A model generated the notes under the pieces. It did no database searches and was not told where the DNA came from. It saw only the letters and a program-made list of their open reading frames with translations. The translations under genes were made by a program, and so were the position numbers. From CAWGGS01 sp963822095 (GTDB lineage Bacteria; Desulfobacterota; Desulfobulbia; Desulfobulbales; Desulfocapsaceae), in NCBI GenBank assembly GCA_963822095.1, contig CAWGGS010000015.1:1-64000 (forward strand): a DNA stretch of 64,000 nucleotides, given 5' to 3'. Below, piece by piece: positions 34,388-43,962 of the stretch (position 1 is the first letter of the stretch; every line of letters starts with the position of its first letter).

Positions 34388-35905
34388 ATGGTCAAAACAA
34401 CCAAAGGAATTGCTATTCCATTGAACAGGGTTGAAGGCGATCTCGAAATCAGGGTTGAGGTGGATAACGGGAGTGTCGTCGAAGCGTGGAGTACCGGTAC
34501 GATGTTCCGTGGTTTTGAGATGATGATGCGTGGACGCGGTGCTTTGGATGGTCTGGTTGTAACTCCGAGGATTTGCGGTATATGCAGCATAACTCATCTG
34601 ACGGCAGCGGTCGAGGCCCTGGATGCAATTGCCGGAGCTGTCCCGCCGGATAATGCGCGCAGGTTGCGCAATCTGGCTTTGATGACCGAGAACATGCAGA
34701 GTGATGTCCGACAGGCGATTCTTATGTTCATGGTCGACTTTGCCAACCAGGAGGCCTATCGTGAACATCCCCTGGGTGAGGAGGCTCTAAAACGGTATGC
34801 TCCTTTGGAGGGAAGGGCCGCAGTTGAGGTGATCCGGGAGACCAAACGGCTGGTACAGGTGGTGGGAATTATAGGTGGGCAATGGCCTCATACCTCCTTC
34901 ATGGTTCCAGGCGGAGTGACTTCCATGCCTGAAATATCCAAGATTCTGCAATGTCGGATAATTACTGAGAGGTTTCGTTCCTGGTACGAGCGAAGCATTC
35001 TGGGTTGCCCATTGGAGAGATGGCATGAAGTGCAAAGCCTCAGCGACCTTGCTATCTGGCTGGACGAAAAGAAGTCTCATCGGGAAAGTGAAGTCGGGTT
35101 CTTTATCCGTTTTTCAAAAATAGCCGGGCTTTCCTCCCTGGGAAAAGGGCACAACCGTTTCCTTTCCTATGGAAGTTTTCCCTTGCCGGAAAACACAGCT
35201 GTCCGAGGCCATGGCGGGAGATTGGTTCGCTCTGGTTGGGCTGATGGGACCCAGGTCTTTGAATTCGATCCTTCTAAGATAACCGAAGATATCTCCCATG
35301 CCTGGTTCGAACAGGGAAGTGAACCACGGCATCCCTTTGAATCAGAGACCAAGCCCTATGCGTCCGGGCAAAGCGGTCGCCAATATTCCTGGGTCAAGGC
35401 ACCTCGATATGACGGAGAAGCAGCAGAAACAGGGCCGCTTGCAGAAATGGTCATCGGAGGCAACCCGTTTTTTCAAGAAATGGTTGCCCAGGACGGAGCC
35501 AATATCTTTGCCCGGGAGCTTGCCCGGCTTGTCCGTCCTGCCTATATGCTTCCTTACATGAAAATTTGGCTCGACGAGCTTCTTGTTGAAAGAAATAGCA
35601 ATTTTTATAATCCGGTCAAACGTATTCCCGATGGTGAAGGAGCCGGCTTGATTCAAGCAGCTCGGGGGGCCTTGGGACATTGGGTGAAGATCGAGGATGA
35701 GAGAATTACCCACTATCAAGTTATCACGCCGACCTCCTGGAACGGTTCCCCCCGAGACGGTCGTGGGGTCCGTGGAGCATGGGAGGAAGCCCTGATCGGC
35801 ACCCCTGTAAAGGATATTAATAATCCGGTGGAGGCTGGACACGTCATCCGTTCCTTCGATCCATGTCTTGTGTGTGCTGTTCATTGTCTGCATAAAAGGA
35901 TCTGA
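34388..35905 (+). CDS. [NiFe] hydrogenase large subunit
   Basis: This 505-residue catalytic subunit has an intact L1 motif (RICGICSITH; C63, C66, H70) and L2 motif at the C-terminus (DPCLVCAVH; C493, C496, H499), so the NiFe site should be built. Only six residues (CLHKRI) follow the final His, much shorter than the usual 15-30-residue extension that the maturation protease removes. It begins 18 bases after the small-subunit gene. A protease gene lies downstream in the same operon. Affinity to the group 2c, signalling-associated hydrogenases is inferred from gene context and the missing Tat signal. Confidence 0.92.
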   Translation: MVKTTKGIAIPLNRVEGDLEIRVEVDNGSVVEAWSTGTMFRGFEMMMRGRGALDGLVVTPRICGICSITHLTAAVEALDAIAGAVPPDNARRLRNLALMTENMQSDVRQAILMFMVDFANQEAYREHPLGEEALKRYAPLEGRAAVEVIRETKRLVQVVGIIGGQWPHTSFMVPGGVTSMPEISKILQCRIITERFRSWYERSILGCPLERWHEVQSLSDLAIWLDEKKSHRESEVGFFIRFSKIAGLSSLGKGHNRFLSYGSFPLPENTAVRGHGGRLVRSGWADGTQVFEFDPSKITEDISHAWFEQGSEPRHPFESETKPYASGQSGRQYSWVKAPRYDGEAAETGPLAEMVIGGNPFFQEMVAQDGANIFARELARLVRPAYMLPYMKIWLDELLVERNSNFYNPVKRIPDGEGAGLIQAARGALGHWVKIEDERITHYQVITPTSWNGSPRDGRGVRGAWEEALIGTPVKDINNPVEAGHVIRSFDPCLVCAVHCLHKRI

Positions 35906-35935
35906 TCACCCCTGAAGTTCACCTTATCGGGATGG

Positions 35936-36045
35936 AAGGGACGTGCTGTTCGTTTCACAGGTCTCTGCCGCCTGGACGGCATAAGCGTTGTCTCCAGGTA
36001 TGGGGTAGATGGCATTCCGAGAAAAGAACAGCTCACGCACTTCCT
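35936..36045. repeat. REP-like palindrome, copy 1 (degenerate)
   Basis: The arms GTGCTGTTC (about 35944) and GAACAGCTCAC (about 36028) enclose GCCTGGACGGC and an ATGGGGTAGATGGC block. The order matches the better-preserved copy at 57491-57585 (CTGTTTC, GCCTGGACGGCC, CATGGACGGGTTTATGGCG, GAAACAG). It lies within the hydrogenase operon, in the 212-base gap before the protease gene. Confidence 0.5.
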
Positions 36046-36117
36046 GGATCAGTAGCTGATTATGCATGGTAATCATATAAAGAGAAGAACAGGTGATATC
36101 GTTGTAAAGCAGAAGAG

Positions 36118-36564
36118 ATGAGACGACGTATTATTTGCATAGGCAACAGATTTGTAGAAGAGGATGCTGCAGGGCCTGCGGTCTATGAATGTTTGCGGCA
36201 AAAGCAGCTTCTTCCTGAAAATATCGAGCTGATAGAAGGCGGACTTATGGGTCTGGACCTTTTGCCTTATTTAGAACAAGGTGGAAGAGTAGTCTTTGTT
36301 GATGCCGTCAAGGGATATGGCAAACCCGGTGAGATAGTCGTTCTGGATTATCGACAGATTAAAGATACATTCGAAACATCCCCCTTCGGTCATGGGGCCG
36401 GTTTAGCCTATTTATTGGCAGTACTTCCTCGAGTATGTGAGGGGGAAATGCCTGAGGAGATTGTCTTGCTTGGACTCGGAGGTGTGACCCCGCATCTTAT
36501 CGAACGGGCTGCCGACCTGAGTATTGAGCTTGCGTTACTCGGAATGAAGGAAAGCGGATGGTAG
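36118..36564 (+). CDS. Hydrogenase maturation protease (HyaD/HycI family)
   Basis: The 148-residue endopeptidase removes the C-terminal tail of the large subunit after Ni insertion. The nickel-recognition residues are seen as GNRFVEED (E15/D16), VDAVKG (D62) and FGHGAG (H92), matching D16, D62 and H90 of HycI. The length is typical. It sits in the hydrogenase operon and overlaps the hybrid kinase gene by 7 bases. Its presence suggests that the unusually short six-residue tail of the large subunit is still cut. Confidence 0.9.
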   Translation: MRRRIICIGNRFVEEDAAGPAVYECLRQKQLLPENIELIEGGLMGLDLLPYLEQGGRVVFVDAVKGYGKPGEIVVLDYRQIKDTFETSPFGHGAGLAYLLAVLPRVCEGEMPEEIVLLGLGGVTPHLIERAADLSIELALLGMKESGW

Positions 36565-39383
36565 AAAAGAGTAAGGCCGAATTGCAGATGGAAATCGACA
36601 TGCTCCGAGGTGAGATCAGGACCTCAAGGGAGGCGTCGGAAATCACTTCGGATTTTGTGGTGAAGCAGTTCGAGCAGACGGAAAGAATGCTCCACCGTTT
36701 TCAGGAGGCCGATGCCGAACGACAGGCAGTCCTCGATGCTGCAACCCAACTTTCCATTATTGCCACCGACCTTGACGGTACTATCCGGCTCTTTAGCGAA
36801 GGGGCCTCCACCCTTTTAGGGTACAATCCTTCGGAAATGGTCGATAAATGCAATATTCTCTCTCTTCACCTGGTTGAGGAGTTGGACCGTTACGGAAAAC
36901 AGGTCAGTGGGGTTCCTGGTTCCAGCTTGCAGGACATGGAGGTCTTTGATCAGTTTGTAAAACAAAGGCACACCAGGGCCCGTGAATGGTTTTATGTGTG
37001 TAAAAACGGCACGTATCTTCCTGTTAGCCTCTCCATTACCAGTTTGTTGAATCCGGTTGGGGGAATTGTCGGGTATCTCTTTACGGCGATGGATATGACC
37101 CTGCAGAAACAGATGGAAGGTGAACTGATTGATGCCAAGGAATCGGCCGAGTTAGCCAATGCCTCTAAAGGGGATTTTCTTGCCCGCATGAGCCATGAGA
37201 TCCGTACCCCGATGAATGGAATTATAGGTATGGCCTCTTTATTACAAAGAACCGTGCTTGATTCCAAACAGCATGATTATGTGGAAAAACTTATCGAATC
37301 TGCCAATACCTTACTGCGGTTGATTAATGATATCCTGGATTTTTCCAAGATTGATGCCGGAAAAATGCAGTTGGAAGAAGTCGATTTCAATCTTGAGGAC
37401 ATTCTCGGTAATGTTGTAAATGTCGTCGGAATGCAGGCCGAAAAAAAAGGTTTGGAATTCCTGTTTAGAATTGACCCTGAAGTTCCCTATCATCTGGTGG
37501 GAGATCCTCTGCGACTCGGTCAGATCTTGATGAATTTGACCGGCAATGCCATAAAATTTACCAATCAGGGAGAGATTATCGTTTCTGTCGGATTGGAAGA
37601 ACAACGAGATAATAAATACACGCTACGTTTTTCCATACGCGACAGTGGAATTGGTCTCGATAAAGAACAGCTGGAGAGCCTCTTTTCAGCTTTCCATCAG
37701 GCTGATGATTCGATTACCCGTAAATATGGTGGCACCGGCCTCGGACTTTCAATCTGTAAGCAGTTGACGGAGCTTATGGGGGGGAGGATTTGGGCTGAGA
37801 GCGAACCGGGAGTTGGAACCGAGTTTATCTTTACTGCACGATTACGTCTTGCCAAGAGTGTACAGGCCAGAAAACGGAGATATCAGAGTAAGCTGAAACA
37901 ACTTCGGGCTCTTATTGTCGATGATAATGAGGCGGCCAGGGATATACTCTCCTCCATGCTGCGGTCAATGAAGATCGATGTTACAACTGCTGTTGACGGT
38001 GAGTCGGCTATCAACTGCCTGGAACAGGCTGTACAGGATAGGCAACCGTATGATGTCGTGCTGCTTGATTGGATGATGCCCGGTATCGATGGAATCGAGA
38101 CTGCCAGAAGAATCAAGACCAATACCACTATTGCCAAGGTTCCGGCAATGCTGATGGTTACGGCGAACGGAAGGGATGAAATCTACCTTGAGGCGGAGAA
38201 GGTCGGTATGAATGGTTTTCTCCTTAAACCTGTGTATGCCTCGGTTATGTATAATACCCTGCTTGATATTATGGGAATTGAGGCTGTCTCCGGTCCTCAG
38301 CAGGCCCAAAACAAAGATCGGGAGATGGACCTGACGAATCTTGGCGGAGCCCGTATCCTTTTGGTGGATGATAACCATATCAACCAGGAGGTGGCAGGTG
38401 AATTCCTGCGAAGCGCGGGGATGGAGGTGGCAATTGTCTCCAATGGACGGGAGTCTCTGGAGGCGTTGGACAAAAACTCCTATGACTTGGTGTTGATGGA
38501 CATCCAAATGCCGGAAATGGATGGTCTTGAAGCAACAAGAAGGATTCGTTCCGACGGCAGGTTCAAAGATCTGCCGATCCTTGCCATGACAGCCCATGCC
38601 ATGTCCGGCGATAGGGAAAAAAGCCTGGCAGCAGGGATGAATGATCATATCACCAAGCCGATTGACCAGAATGAGCTCTATCTCTGCCTGAAAAGATGGA
38701 TACGTAACAATCATTTCGGCAACCTGCCCCCGTCTCCGCAAGACCAGGAGGACTCAGAAGCAACCGCTGAGATATGCATCCCCTCCTTGCCGGGAATAGA
38801 TCAAAATTCAGCTTTGAGAGCATTGGGTGACAACAAACTGCTGTTCCTGAAGATGCTCGCCGACTTTAAGAAGCGTTACCGTTCACTGCCGGCCTTGATG
38901 CGGAAAGCATTTGAGGCAGGTAGCTTTAAAGAGATAGAAGAACAGGCACATACGATAAAGGGTATCGCGACTTATATAGGAAGCCCTGCTTTGATGAAGG
39001 CCGCTCAAGTGCTCGAGAGCACATTGAGAAACGGTAATGTTGCCGAAACCGGGGCCTCAATGAAAATTTTCCTTAAAGTACTGAGGCATATCCTGAGATC
39101 TCTTGAGCAGCTCCCTGCAGAAAAAGAGCATGAATCTGCTCAGCCAAAGGGCGATGGGGAAGGCATATTTGACAGGAAAAAAGCAGCACAGCTTACCCGG
39201 ATTCTTCTCGGTCAGTTGAAAAGGGGGGAAGCTGCGGCTGATGAACAGTTTGCCGCAATGAGGAATATGTTGGCAGGGAGTGAATTTGACGGGCAATTAC
39301 AAAAAATTGCCATTATGGTAGATGACATTGAATACAATAGAGCTGCGGAATTGGTTCAGACCTTGCTTGAAATGCTTGAGTAA
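36558..39383 (+). CDS. Hybrid histidine kinase PAS-HisKA-HATPase-REC-REC-Hpt
   Basis: This 941-residue cytoplasmic protein has an N-terminal coiled coil (about 1-50) and PAS (about 55-190). HisKA carries its His in ARMSHEIRTPMNGIIG, followed by an ATPase domain with GTGLGLSICKQL. Two receivers follow (ALIVDDNEA with LLDWMMPG; ILLVDDNHI with LMDIQMPEMDG), then an Hpt domain whose His lies in EEQAHTIKGIATYIG. It is a complete phosphorelay in one chain. It is translationally coupled to the hydrogenase protease and lies 12 bases before a REC-GGDEF gene, so the likely path is hydrogenase to PAS kinase to Hpt to REC-GGDEF. Direct contact with the hydrogenase is inference. Confidence 0.93.
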   Translation: MVEKSKAELQMEIDMLRGEIRTSREASEITSDFVVKQFEQTERMLHRFQEADAERQAVLDAATQLSIIATDLDGTIRLFSEGASTLLGYNPSEMVDKCNILSLHLVEELDRYGKQVSGVPGSSLQDMEVFDQFVKQRHTRAREWFYVCKNGTYLPVSLSITSLLNPVGGIVGYLFTAMDMTLQKQMEGELIDAKESAELANASKGDFLARMSHEIRTPMNGIIGMASLLQRTVLDSKQHDYVEKLIESANTLLRLINDILDFSKIDAGKMQLEEVDFNLEDILGNVVNVVGMQAEKKGLEFLFRIDPEVPYHLVGDPLRLGQILMNLTGNAIKFTNQGEIIVSVGLEEQRDNKYTLRFSIRDSGIGLDKEQLESLFSAFHQADDSITRKYGGTGLGLSICKQLTELMGGRIWAESEPGVGTEFIFTARLRLAKSVQARKRRYQSKLKQLRALIVDDNEAARDILSSMLRSMKIDVTTAVDGESAINCLEQAVQDRQPYDVVLLDWMMPGIDGIETARRIKTNTTIAKVPAMLMVTANGRDEIYLEAEKVGMNGFLLKPVYASVMYNTLLDIMGIEAVSGPQQAQNKDREMDLTNLGGARILLVDDNHINQEVAGEFLRSAGMEVAIVSNGRESLEALDKNSYDLVLMDIQMPEMDGLEATRRIRSDGRFKDLPILAMTAHAMSGDREKSLAAGMNDHITKPIDQNELYLCLKRWIRNNHFGNLPPSPQDQEDSEATAEICIPSLPGIDQNSALRALGDNKLLFLKMLADFKKRYRSLPALMRKAFEAGSFKEIEEQAHTIKGIATYIGSPALMKAAQVLESTLRNGNVAETGASMKIFLKVLRHILRSLEQLPAEKEHESAQPKGDGEGIFDRKKAAQLTRILLGQLKRGEAAADEQFAAMRNMLAGSEFDGQLQKIAIMVDDIEYNRAAELVQTLLEMLE

Positions 39384-39395
39384 AAGAAATTAGAG

Positions 39396-40313
39396 ATGAG
39401 AATGCAAGAACGGGCACGTATCCTCATTGTTGACGACGAGAAGATTAACCTTCGGGTCTTGGCAGATCTGCTCAAGGATGACTATACCCCTGTCTTGGCC
39501 AGGAATGGAGAACAAGCCTTGCAGATAGCAATGGGCGACTCTCCGCCGGACCTTATCCTGCTTGATGTCGTCATGTCGCAGATGGGTGGGTATGATGTAA
39601 TTAAGGCCCTGAAAAATAGCGATAAGACCAACAATATTCCGGTCATTTTCGTAACGGCACTCGACTCCCAAGAAGACGAAGAACTTGGCCTGAAGCTTGG
39701 TGCGGTTGATTATATCACCAAGCCGTTTTCGCCCCCCATAGTCAAGATGCGTGTTCGTAACCACTTGAGCATTGTTCATCACTATAAGCTTCTGGATCAG
39801 CTGGCATATCTCGATGGACTTACTGAGATCTCCAACCGCAGGCGATTTGAAGAAATTTTCAAAAAGGAATGGGAACGGTCGATCAGAAACGAAACCGCCT
39901 TTTCCTTGGCCATGGTAGATGTTGACTTCTTTAAACAATATAATGACCACTACGGTCATGCCATGGGGGACCAAGCCCTGCAAAAGATTGCCAAGGCCTT
40001 GGCGAATGTCTTGAGGAGACCGGCGGATTTTATTGCCCGCTACGGCGGTGAGGAGTTCGTTATGCTGCTTCCGGAAACGAGTGCCGATGGGGCAAAGGAG
40101 ATTGCCGAACGTTCCTTGAAAAAGATATCCGCTCTTAATATCCCACATAGTCAATCACAGGCAGCCGATCATGTGACAGTCAGTATCGGGCTTGCTACCA
40201 TCCATATGAATATTGATGTGTCTCCTAAAATCTTTTTAGGAACAGCCGACCAGAATCTCTATCTTGCTAAACAGAGCGGACGAAACTGTGTGGTGGGAAG
40301 CACGGTCGGCTGA
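39396..40313 (+). CDS. Response regulator diguanylate cyclase (REC-GGDEF)
   Basis: This 305-residue cyclase has a receiver (ILIVDDEKIN, Asp in LILLDVVMS) joined to a GGDEF domain with an intact active site GGEEF and a RXXD inhibitory site (RPAD) five residues before it. It should make c-di-GMP when phosphorylated and be product-inhibited. It is the last gene of the hydrogenase-hybrid kinase operon and the obvious output of that relay. Confidence 0.94.
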   Translation: MRMQERARILIVDDEKINLRVLADLLKDDYTPVLARNGEQALQIAMGDSPPDLILLDVVMSQMGGYDVIKALKNSDKTNNIPVIFVTALDSQEDEELGLKLGAVDYITKPFSPPIVKMRVRNHLSIVHHYKLLDQLAYLDGLTEISNRRRFEEIFKKEWERSIRNETAFSLAMVDVDFFKQYNDHYGHAMGDQALQKIAKALANVLRRPADFIARYGGEEFVMLLPETSADGAKEIAERSLKKISALNIPHSQSQAADHVTVSIGLATIHMNIDVSPKIFLGTADQNLYLAKQSGRNCVVGSTVG

Positions 40314-40695
40314 ATGTCTTTTAAAAGACCTGATGTCCTTCTCGCTGTTCTCGGATAGATTTATGTAGATCCTTGCCCGGAATTCTTCCATTAGCATCTC
40401 CTGCGTTTGTCTCCCCCTCTCTACCTGCCGATATCAGAAAATAGGTCGGCTGTTATAACGTCTTTTCGCAAAAAAAATCCCATTTTTTTAGGTTGTTTCC
40501 CGGTCAAGTCTGGCATTCTGCCCAATTCTCGCAAATCGTTTCACATTGAAACTGTACTTGTAACATATCGATAATATGATGAATATTTGAATGTATTTCA
40601 GTCTGAAACATGGCGGGGTTCCAGATTGAAACTTCTTTAGGAGGATGAAAAGAGCTAAATAGTTACAACTGCCTGTAAATACATGATTATTTAAA

Positions 40696-40711
40696 TGGCA
40701 CGATACTTGTA
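40696..40711 (+). promoter_or_regulatory. Sigma-54-type promoter of the stress-protein operon
   Basis: TGGCACGATACTTGTA matches the -24/-12 consensus TGGCACG-N4-TTGCA except for one base in the -12 box, with correct GG-N10 spacing. It is 41 bases before the universal stress protein gene. Two sigma-54 activator genes lie within 9 kb. The rest of the 40314-40751 gap shows nothing that I can assign. Confidence 0.65.
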
Positions 40712-40751
40712 TTGAAGATACCAAAGGGAACAGCCTACAGAAAAGGGAAAC

Positions 40752-41150
40752 ATGCAACAGAAACGAATTTTGGTTCCGGTCGGGTCGTCATTCAAGGATT
40801 TAAAAGGTGTGCATTATGCCCTTTCCTTGGCTGAACGTCTGGCCACCCAAGTTTTTATATTACAGCAGTCGGAAATTGAAGGGGAAGGTGAGCCGCATTC
40901 CATTTGGTTGAATGAGGCTCTGAAAGACCTGATTAACAGTGCACGGTCTGCGGGGCTCAACGTAGCGCACCATATTGCAGTCGGTAATGTTATTGGGGAG
41001 ATCATTTCCCTGGTGAAATCGGAGAGTATTAATTTATTGGTTTTGGGCGCTGACGACAAGGAGTACGAGGATTTTACGATGCAGTTGAAACCTCACATTC
41101 CCTGTCAGATTGTCCAAGTTAAAGAGAAAGATCATATTCATTACCTATAA
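40752..41150 (+). CDS. Universal stress protein (UspA family)
   Basis: The 132-residue single Usp domain starts RILVPVGSSFKDLKGVHYAL and has LLVLGADDKE where the ATP-binding G-2X-G-9X-G loop would be. That loop is not well preserved, so nucleotide binding is doubtful. It is preceded by AAGGGAAAC and a sigma-54-type promoter. It is the first gene of an operon with a cytidylate-kinase-like membrane protein (14 bases on) and a TauE/SafE exporter, a set I associate with sulfate reducers. Confidence 0.85.
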   Translation: MQQKRILVPVGSSFKDLKGVHYALSLAERLATQVFILQQSEIEGEGEPHSIWLNEALKDLINSARSAGLNVAHHIAVGNVIGEIISLVKSESINLLVLGADDKEYEDFTMQLKPHIPCQIVQVKEKDHIHYL

Positions 41151-41164
41151 GGAAGGTGCATCAA

Positions 41165-42682
41165 ATGGCAATTGTAATGATCTCGAGTCTGTTTCAGAGT
41201 GGTCGAAAGGAATTGGCCGAGGCTTTGGCCAAGAAGACGAATTGGCCGGTGTTGAGTCGTGAAGAATTGGTGGATAGGGCACGTGAGCAGGGGATAAAAA
41301 TCGGACGTCTTGAGGTTGCTATGATCAAGACACCGAATAAGTCCGAAAAACTCGCGCGGGAAAAGGAGTTGTATCTCGCTTTTCTGACATCCGTTCTCTG
41401 CGAGAAGGCCCGTGAAGGAAGTTTTATTTACTATGGACGCGGCGGCCATCTTCTGTTGCCGGGGGTTAGCACTCGTCTGCGGGTGGGACTATCAACCCCG
41501 CAGGAGGTGAGAGTCGATCGAACGGCCAAGTCTTTGGGGTTGAGTCCTGATAAAGCTGTCTCCTATCTTAATGAGATTGACGAGGATTTTGAAAAATGGA
41601 TACGTTTTATCCATCAAGTGGACAGTCGTGATCCGAAAAACTTTGACGCACTCTTCAATCTGGAAAATATCGGGTTGAACAATGCGGCAGAGATTCTCAG
41701 CAATATGGCCGAGATGCCAGAATTCAGGCCGACGCCGACCAGTCTGAGGATGATCGATAACCACTATCTCAGCGCCCAATCCAAGCTGCGATTGGCACTG
41801 GATGAGCGGACTGCCGAGGCAGATTTGCAGATCCACGCAGATAACGGTGTAGTTACCGTGACCTACCCGCCGCATCAGGAAATATTCCGGGCACGTATTC
41901 CTGAAGTTCTGGGTGATTTGAAAGGATGCCGTGAAATCCAGTGCACCATGGCGGAAACCAATATCCTCTGGATCCAGGAACGTTTCGATCCCAACGCTGA
42001 AAACTATAAACAGATCATCCAACTGTCCCAGCGCTGGGGAGCCGCTGTTGAGCTGATGCGTCTAATCCCCCCAGGGGAAGATGGAGACATGGCTCTGGCC
42101 AATACCGATGATGACAGGGCCTTCAGTCGCAAGACCTGCGGCCGTCCCTATGACGGCGGTGTAGAAGATGAAGAACCGGATTCCATTTTTAATGACGGCG
42201 GTCTGAACCGGACCAAGGAAGATCTCATCGGTCAGGGTCGTTTCGGTGGGCAGCATACAGTTTGCGGCGGGTATGCAAGCATTCTTGAAAGGGTCAAGGG
42301 AAATGGCCAGTATGCGCTGGTGGTTATCGGCGATATGTTCCTGTCCAAGGGGCACTCGGCCCGTACCCGACAGACCAGAGAACTGGCCCTGAATATCAGG
42401 GATCGGCTTAAAGCACCGGTGATTACCGCCGATGAAATGAAGTCACGTTTTATGTTCGGCACAAAGCAGGCCGCACAATTGCTCGGCTTCCTCGCTGTAA
42501 TTGTCTTCCTCTATTACACCGTCTTAAGTCACCAGCCTGCCCTGTTTAATTTCCTGAGTGGGCCGCTCCATCAGAAATACATGTGGCTGTCGCCCTTGGT
42601 TATATTTTGCTTAATACCCTTAATCGCATATCTTTGGGGAACGGTGACCGGACTGGCCTTGAAGATTATAAATATTGATTAA
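41165..42682 (+). CDS. Cytidylate-kinase-like protein with C-terminal membrane segments
   Basis: The protein has about 505 residues. The N-terminal half is the cytidylate-kinase-like family (MISSLFQSGRKELAEALAKK, IYYGRGGHLLLPGV, VRVDRTAKSLGLS). The usual Gly-rich P-loop is not evident (SLFQSGRKE), so kinase activity is uncertain. A middle region of about 200 residues has no family that I recognise, and two membrane helices lie near the end (about 432-452 and 469-494). The start at 41165 follows AAGGAAGGTG; a GTG nine bases earlier is the alternative. It lies between the stress protein and TauE genes. Probably a membrane-bound regulatory protein. Confidence 0.75.
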   Translation: MAIVMISSLFQSGRKELAEALAKKTNWPVLSREELVDRAREQGIKIGRLEVAMIKTPNKSEKLAREKELYLAFLTSVLCEKAREGSFIYYGRGGHLLLPGVSTRLRVGLSTPQEVRVDRTAKSLGLSPDKAVSYLNEIDEDFEKWIRFIHQVDSRDPKNFDALFNLENIGLNNAAEILSNMAEMPEFRPTPTSLRMIDNHYLSAQSKLRLALDERTAEADLQIHADNGVVTVTYPPHQEIFRARIPEVLGDLKGCREIQCTMAETNILWIQERFDPNAENYKQIIQLSQRWGAAVELMRLIPPGEDGDMALANTDDDRAFSRKTCGRPYDGGVEDEEPDSIFNDGGLNRTKEDLIGQGRFGGQHTVCGGYASILERVKGNGQYALVVIGDMFLSKGHSARTRQTRELALNIRDRLKAPVITADEMKSRFMFGTKQAAQLLGFLAVIVFLYYTVLSHQPALFNFLSGPLHQKYMWLSPLVIFCLIPLIAYLWGTVTGLALKIINID

Positions 42683-42708
42683 TTAAAGATATTCTGGAGG
42701 GTGTAGAC

Positions 42709-43838
42709 ATGCACGAATTATTATCGATCAATTACATAGATATCACGCTCGCGGTGGCCCTGCAGGTCATCCTGCTGGGCTTCATCGGAGGAATTTTGAG
42801 CGGTTTCATTGGCAGCGGCGGGGCCTTTTTCATGACGCCTGGAATGATGAATCTGGGCGTGGGCGGTGTCGTGGCCGTTGCCAGTAATATAACCCATAAA
42901 TTTGGAAAGGCCATGGTCGGGGCGAGAAAACATGCGGCCGCAGGCAATGTCGACAAGAAACTGGCAGCCTTCATGCTGGCCACTGCGCTGGTTGGGGTTC
43001 AGATCGCAGTCTGGATCAACAGCTTCCTCTTTAAAGGTGGGGTGGTGATGGTCATGGTGCTGCCAAGGGGGCAGGTGCCAACCTCTACATCAGTCTGGTC
43101 TTTGCCATCATTCTCTCATTTGTCGCTCTCTCCATGCTGCGCGATATCATGAAGTCCAAGAAGGGTGGTGCCGATGGCGCCGGGCCGTCGATGAAGATTG
43201 CTGAAGCACTGGCAAAACTCAATATTCCACCTGTGATCAAGTTTGCTGTTTCCGACACCAAGATAAGCCTGTGGGTGTTGATGCTGGTCGGCACCGCCAC
43301 CGGATGGCTGGCCGGTACCATCGGCGTGGGTGGATTTATCGGAGTTCCCGCCATGATCTATGTCTTCGGCGTACCGACCGCGGTAGCCACCGGGACTGAA
43401 CTTTTCCTGGCCCTGTTCATGGGCGGTTACGGTGCGATAAGTTACTCCCTGCACGGTTTTGTCGATCTTCGTCTGACCATGCTTCTCTATCTTGGTTCTC
43501 TTGTCGGTATCCATCTGGGTGTCTATGGGGTCAAGGTCGTCAACGAGTTGTATATCCGTATGGTCACCAGTCTGATCATTCTTCTCTGTGTCGTCAGTCG
43601 TATCATCGCCATACCGATTTACCTGCGTCAGATGGGATTTATAAACTTTAATCCCTCGTATGATCAATACTTCAATCTCGGCAGTAAGTTCTTCCTTTTT
43701 GCCAGCGGGATAACCGGGGCTTTGGTAATCCTGATGAAGGTTATTCAGGCATATCGCCATAGAAGGAAGATCCAGAAGACCCTACTTGTGGTGAGAGATC
43801 AGGGTCTTAGCCAAACGGAGGCGGTTGAAGCGGTGTAA
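42709..43838 (+). pseudogene. TauE/SafE-family exporter interrupted by a frameshift
   Basis: Two overlapping frames make one exporter of about 376 residues. The first (from 42709) gives LGFIGGILSGFIGSGGAFFM through WINSFLFKGG. The second, recognisable from 43056, continues GAAKGAGANLYISLVFAIIL and ends at 43838. A one-base loss near the G-run at 43039-43042 would explain the shift. TauE/SafE proteins export sulfite or sulfur-containing organic acids, and about eight membrane helices are visible. It follows the cytidylate-kinase-like gene by 26 bases with GGAGGG. It may be a genuine pseudogene or a sequencing error. The second frame also has an ATG at 43134. Confidence 0.82.
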
Positions 43839-43962
43839 ACCGGGATCTCTCGCTAGCTGAGGCATCTTCGATTTTTGATGGGTTGGTTGTGGCGGGGAAT
43901 TTCTTTACAGGTTTTTTCACGCCACAGAGAAAGGAATATGGCATTATGCCAAGGAGGTAATT

